Part shown: positions 19,630-22,887 of the stretch, one piece after another
How positions within the stretch are numbered: the first letter of the stretch is position 1
How the letters are laid out: the number at the start of each line of letters is the position of its first letter
DNA from: Plantago elongata
Taxonomy: Eukaryota > Streptophyta > Magnoliopsida > Lamiales > Plantaginaceae
DNA length: 22,887 nt
Direction of reading: 5' to 3'
NCBI GenBank assembly: GCA_036897095.1
Contig: JAYMSP010002700.1
Coordinates: forward strand, 1-22,887
The notes under the pieces: model-generated
The model's input: the letters and a program-made list of their open reading frames with translations, nothing else
Databases searched by the model: none
Told to the model about the DNA's origin: nothing
Translations under genes and position numbers: made by a program

Positions 19630-20540
19630 ACATTAAAACGATAACTGACACTTCAATGCTAACAACTTAAAATTATAACATAATCAATTAAAAGCCTAAT
19701 AAAAAACATGTCTCAGCGATTTTTTAAGAAACTCGATCGGTCAGACCGCTAAAATACAAAAACTGCAAAAACTCAACAAAAACCTTGATTTCTCCATCTT
19801 TTAGGAAAACCATACATTTTCTAAGACTTTGGCTTATTGTTATTAATATATTATATATCTATATATTCTTTTAAGATACAATTTATTTATGGCACAAATA
19901 TATAATGTTTTGGTATGTAAATTATATGGCGGGTGGACAAGTGGTTTGCGGGCAGCACCCAACCAATCCACCACCCACATACCGATTGACGGATTATAAA
20001 AAATTCAACCTGTAGAAATATTTATAAAAAATTAATTGACGGGTGCAATTTAAATGTGAGTGCTTTGTGCTGATGGGTCGGGTGGGCAGATTATTTGCAC
20101 ACCATACAAGTGGTTTATGAAAAAAAGAAGAAAGATGAAGAAGGAGAAAGAGTATGTCCATGCATAAGCAATGCCAAGGTGGTTTGATATTTACTATATA
20201 TGTTAAATCTTTAGCGAATAGTGTTCTTTCGACTCATGGGCACCGAGCTGAACGCAGTGCTTCAACTCAAGTCATGTATTATGTAATCAAGACAAGTATT
20301 AAAACTACTACTGATATTATTGAGCTGCTAAAGTCTTGAAAAATGTAAGATTTTTATAAAAAATAAAAAAATTAAGGTTTTTTTTTTGTTTTTTTACGGT
20401 TTTTGGATTTTAGTGGTTCGGCCGGTTAATTTTCTTAAAAAACCGCCGAGACATACATATTTCGCTATTATTTTAGTAGATTATGTTATGTTTTTTAATT
20501 GTTATACATTGAAAATTTAGATTAAAGTTTTAATGTATTT
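19630..20540. mobile_element. Element or palindrome with about 160-bp inverted repeats
   Basis: 19708-19786 (ATGTCTCAGCGATTTTTTAA...) is the imperfect inverse of 20374-20454 (...TTCTTAAAAAACCGCCGAGACAT). Similarity continues outward: ATAACATAATC near 19676 pairs with GATTATGTTAT near 20479, and ACATTAAAAC near 19630 pairs with GTTTTAATGT near 20528. The arms enclose about 590 bp with GGCGGGTGG...CCACCACCCAC and GGGTCGGGTGGGCAG stretches but no protein frame. Long inverted arms suggest a Mutator-like non-autonomous element, but exact ends and a target-site duplication could not be fixed, so class is uncertain. Confidence 0.5.
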
Positions 20541-21168
20541 TATCTATATAATATATAAACTAAAAATGGTTTGGAGTCATTCTAGGCTATCCACATCATT
20601 TAATTATGTTGCAGAATAAAGAGCTTCTATTGGTCAATTCTTGTGCTTGGTTGTCAAAACGAACTGTTCTGATTAGCTAGGAAAAAAATAAGTGATTGTT
20701 CTCTCCTTCACTTACTCAAGACCAAAGATCAATTCCTACATGTGACACTCATTCTTACATTTAATTCTTCAACCTTCAGCTTCTAAATCTTTAAATATAT
20801 TTAGAAATAATAAAAACGGAATTGAAAGTATACACCTAAATATAATAATTCATGGATAAAATATTGAAATGTCTGTCAATAACACAATTATTGAGAGACA
20901 AAATCATTTGCAATTTCGGAGTGCTGTAGCACTTAATTTAGACAAAAGTACACTAACCCTCCTACTTTCGTGAATCATTATCCATCATCCATGCTTGAGA
21001 ATTTGTATAAAAGGATTCTTAACTCAACTTATAAGTACACGTGTTTGAACGAGAAATTAAAAAAAAAGTGTGAGTATTGTATGTTTATGGAAGCAGAACA
21101 TGGAGGAATATGTGACGACGAAATATATTTTGTATAGTTATGAAAACATTTTTTAAACTATACGATTG
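20541..21168. other. AT-rich intergenic DNA, no gene seen
   Basis: No reading frame, repeat or regulatory site stands out before the LTR begins at 21169. Confidence 0.4.
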
Positions 21169-21558
21169 TGTAGCGCCCGGGATCTGGTTCAGACGTCAAG
21201 GTTTGTGCCGAATATTTCAAATACCCATTTATTAAAATATTATAACATTATCCGTTACAAACCAAATGTACATGATAATTCAAACAGAAAAACACACTCG
21301 TATCTTAATAGTTCTGCAGCGGAGACCAGTCAAGTCCGTCTATCGGTTAGCTACCCCGTCCTCTCTTCGTGCTCAATATCTGGAAAAGCGGGATTATTGA
21401 AACAGGGAGAGTGTCAGTGACATGGACTCAGTGAGGATAATCAGGCATGCATGAATATGCGTCCGAATGCAACAGTATAGCAAACCACCATAAGCATTTC
21501 AAGTATATTTCTTTTTCAAAATGGGAAAAACGTTAACAGGCCGGCATGATCAATTAAC

Positions 21559-21815
21559 CGGATTGGGGCGTGCGACCCATAAAATCCGGACAGGTCAGGT
21601 ATCAGTCAAATCGTCGGACTGGGGCATGCGGCCCATACAATCCAAACAGATCAGGGATCAGGCAAATCGTCAGACTGGGGCATGCAGCCCATACAATCCA
21701 AACGGATCAGGTATCGGTCAGATGATCGGACTGGGGCATGCGGTCCATACAATCCGGACGGTTCAGGTATCGGTCAAATGTCGGCTTGGGGCATGCGGCC
21801 CATACAATCCGGGCA
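21559..21815 (+). repeat. Five 56-bp tandem repeats in the right LTR
   Basis: Units start at 21559, 21615, 21671, 21727 and 21782, the last spacing being 55 and the last unit partial. Each begins near CGGACTGGGGCATGCGGCCC and continues CATACAATCC. Differences between units are scattered, so the array is not brand new. The period is not a multiple of three, so the open frame across it (21521-21871) is not a protein. Confidence 0.9.
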
Positions 21816-22517
21816 TAGGACCGTTTGGACAGTTTAGTAGGCAGGCTGGTTTCCCAAGTTTGTCAAAATAGTGTGTGGTTGCTTTCAAAACAGTTTTCGT
21901 GCAATGCAATGCATGAGGATAAAAAATGCAAGAACAATATATAAATAGAATACACTGTCACTTTATCACTTCACGAGCAGTAGAACATTTTCAGAATTCA
22001 CTATCACGTTGGTACACTATTACTTGGAAATAATATCACTTTTCAGAGTACACTGTCACATAGTCACTGAACTAATAAAAATTACGTTAGTAATGACAGG
22101 TACGTCCTAGACATAAGTCTTCTACAGTTTACAGTTAGAGGTCAAAATCAATAGTCGAGTCGGTCAGGGGTCGGCGGGTAGTCGAAGTCAGTATCAGACC
22201 GCCAGACAGATAAACTGGTACATGAATGAAATACGAGGAATGAACAATAGCACTTGAACTTTCCCAGGGCCTGATGCCGAATGCCAGCTATCACTCACCG
22301 TATGTGTCGGGTGCGTCAGGAGCTTACGAAGTTCCTGGTAAACATATAACAATACTACTTAATAACTTAAAAGATTCCCGACACTTTCATATTTTCTAAC
22401 GACGTTTTAGTGAACTCTTTTATCCTATGACGTACGGGTTTAACATCTGAGATTTACTATTATTCTGACACCTTATTTAATTACGTTTTCGACGTTGTAA
22501 CCAAATGACACTTATTT

Positions 22518-22529
22518 CGGTTAAAACCG
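22518..22529 (+). other. Short palindrome CGGTTAAAACCG in the right LTR
   Basis: Two 5-bp arms around AA, just upstream of the hairpin cluster but of a different type, followed by GTAAG. Function unknown. Confidence 0.3.
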
Positions 22530-22580
22530 GTAAGTTGATATTTTACTAAACTAACTGAAATTTTAGCCCTAATAAATGTA

Positions 22581-22789
22581 ACAGACGACAAGTCTGTCTC
22601 AGTATAAACCTATATCCGGCATAACTCCTAACAGATAGTTCAACTTACAGACGATAAGTCTGTCCAGCAATATTCCAACCTCCAACAGTACTCTGTCATT
22701 AAATAATATTATTTTCCAGTGTCCTAATCGACGGCAAGTCGACGTTTTTACAAGACAACAGTATAATTACTAGTCGATGACAAATCGAC
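22581..22789 (+). repeat. Cluster of four hairpins with a shared G(A/G)(C/T)AA loop
   Basis: Four perfect palindromes with 5-nt loops: ACAGAC-GACAA-GTCTGT (22581-22597), ACAGAC-GATAA-GTCTGT (22647-22663), TCGAC-GGCAA-GTCGA (22728-22742) and GTCGAT-GACAA-ATCGAC (22773-22789). The loop is conserved while the stem bases change in pairs. The first two share the flank TGTC(T)CAG and the last two share CGACGTT. They are likely either RNA hairpins in the LTR transcript or dyad protein-binding sites. Function is inference. Confidence 0.75.
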
Positions 22790-22887
22790 GTTATCAATTT
22801 AAGCACATACCAGTATACTTTAATTTCCATTAACTGTTAATGATTACTATTAATCGGTTATTTCTGCTAATCAGTAGTTAACGGTAA

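Larger units (their letters stand above)
21169..22887 (+). mobile_element. 5' part of a long Ty3/Gypsy-like LTR (right edge cut by window)
   Basis: It starts with TGTAGCGCCCGGGATCTG, a TG start with the CGCCC type of end often seen in plant Ty3/Gypsy LTRs. It runs at least 1.7 kb without a coding frame. Inside are five 56-bp tandem repeats (21559-21815), the phrase CCCAGGGCCTGATGCCGA (about 22265) shared with the LTR at the left edge, and a cluster of four hairpins (22581-22789). The 3' end, primer-binding site and internal region lie outside, so solo LTR and full element cannot be told apart. It is a fossil with no visible coding parts. Confidence 0.6.

Noticed and set aside
21521-21871. 116-codon frame in the right LTR
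   Set aside because: It is produced by 56-bp tandem repeats; the period is not a multiple of three, so the peptide is not a repeated protein domain.
1-22887. tRNA, rRNA or CRISPR features
   Set aside because: No paired A and B box, conserved rRNA core or regularly spaced identical repeats were seen on either strand.

Overview
The window looks like a piece of a eudicot plant nuclear chromosome. The support is one intronless P-class pentatricopeptide-repeat (PPR) gene, which from memory resembles Arabidopsis At4g01570, set in AT-rich DNA full of plant-type transposable elements. There is no bacterial operon structure, CRISPR array, rRNA gene or recognisable tRNA gene. No database search was run; family names come from motifs read by eye.

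Layout. 1-2351: the 3' part of a very long LTR, Ty3/Gypsy-like by its end sequence. 2352-3908: the first part of a Ty1/Copia-like element on the minus strand (long LTR, primer-binding site, very start of gag), with the Gypsy-type LTR lying in its gag start. 3909-about 7065: a decayed L1-type LINE on the minus strand (ORF1 with DUF4283-type and zinc-knuckle parts, ORF2 endonuclease), cut off just before its reverse transcriptase by the Copia-like element. Together these form a three-level nested stack. 7656-8156: a 501-bp non-autonomous hAT element with a perfect 8-bp target-site duplication. 8978-9040: a perfect 30-bp tandem duplication upstream of the PPR gene. 9361-11706: the PPR gene, the only convincing intact host gene. 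About 12575-17070: a probable but unidentified plus-strand transcription unit of small exon-like segments and long AT-rich spacers. About 18014-18224: a TATA box, telo-box and CT-rich leader with no gene behind it. 18440-20540: T-rich degenerate repeats, a (TTA)n microsatellite and a roughly 160-bp inverted repeat. 21169-22887: the start of a second long LTR related to the one at the left edge, with five 56-bp tandem repeats and a cluster of four hairpins sharing a loop sequence.

How the parts relate. The PPR protein should be imported into an organelle and bind RNA there. Its array of about 15 motifs is split by a roughly 100-residue acidic linker, and its upstream region has two Site II (TGGGCY) boxes, common in nuclear genes for organelle proteins. 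The remaining regions are mostly mobile-element remains that do not act together. The most unusual signal is the hairpin cluster at 22581-22789, where the stems differ but pairing and the G(A/G)(C/T)AA loop are kept.
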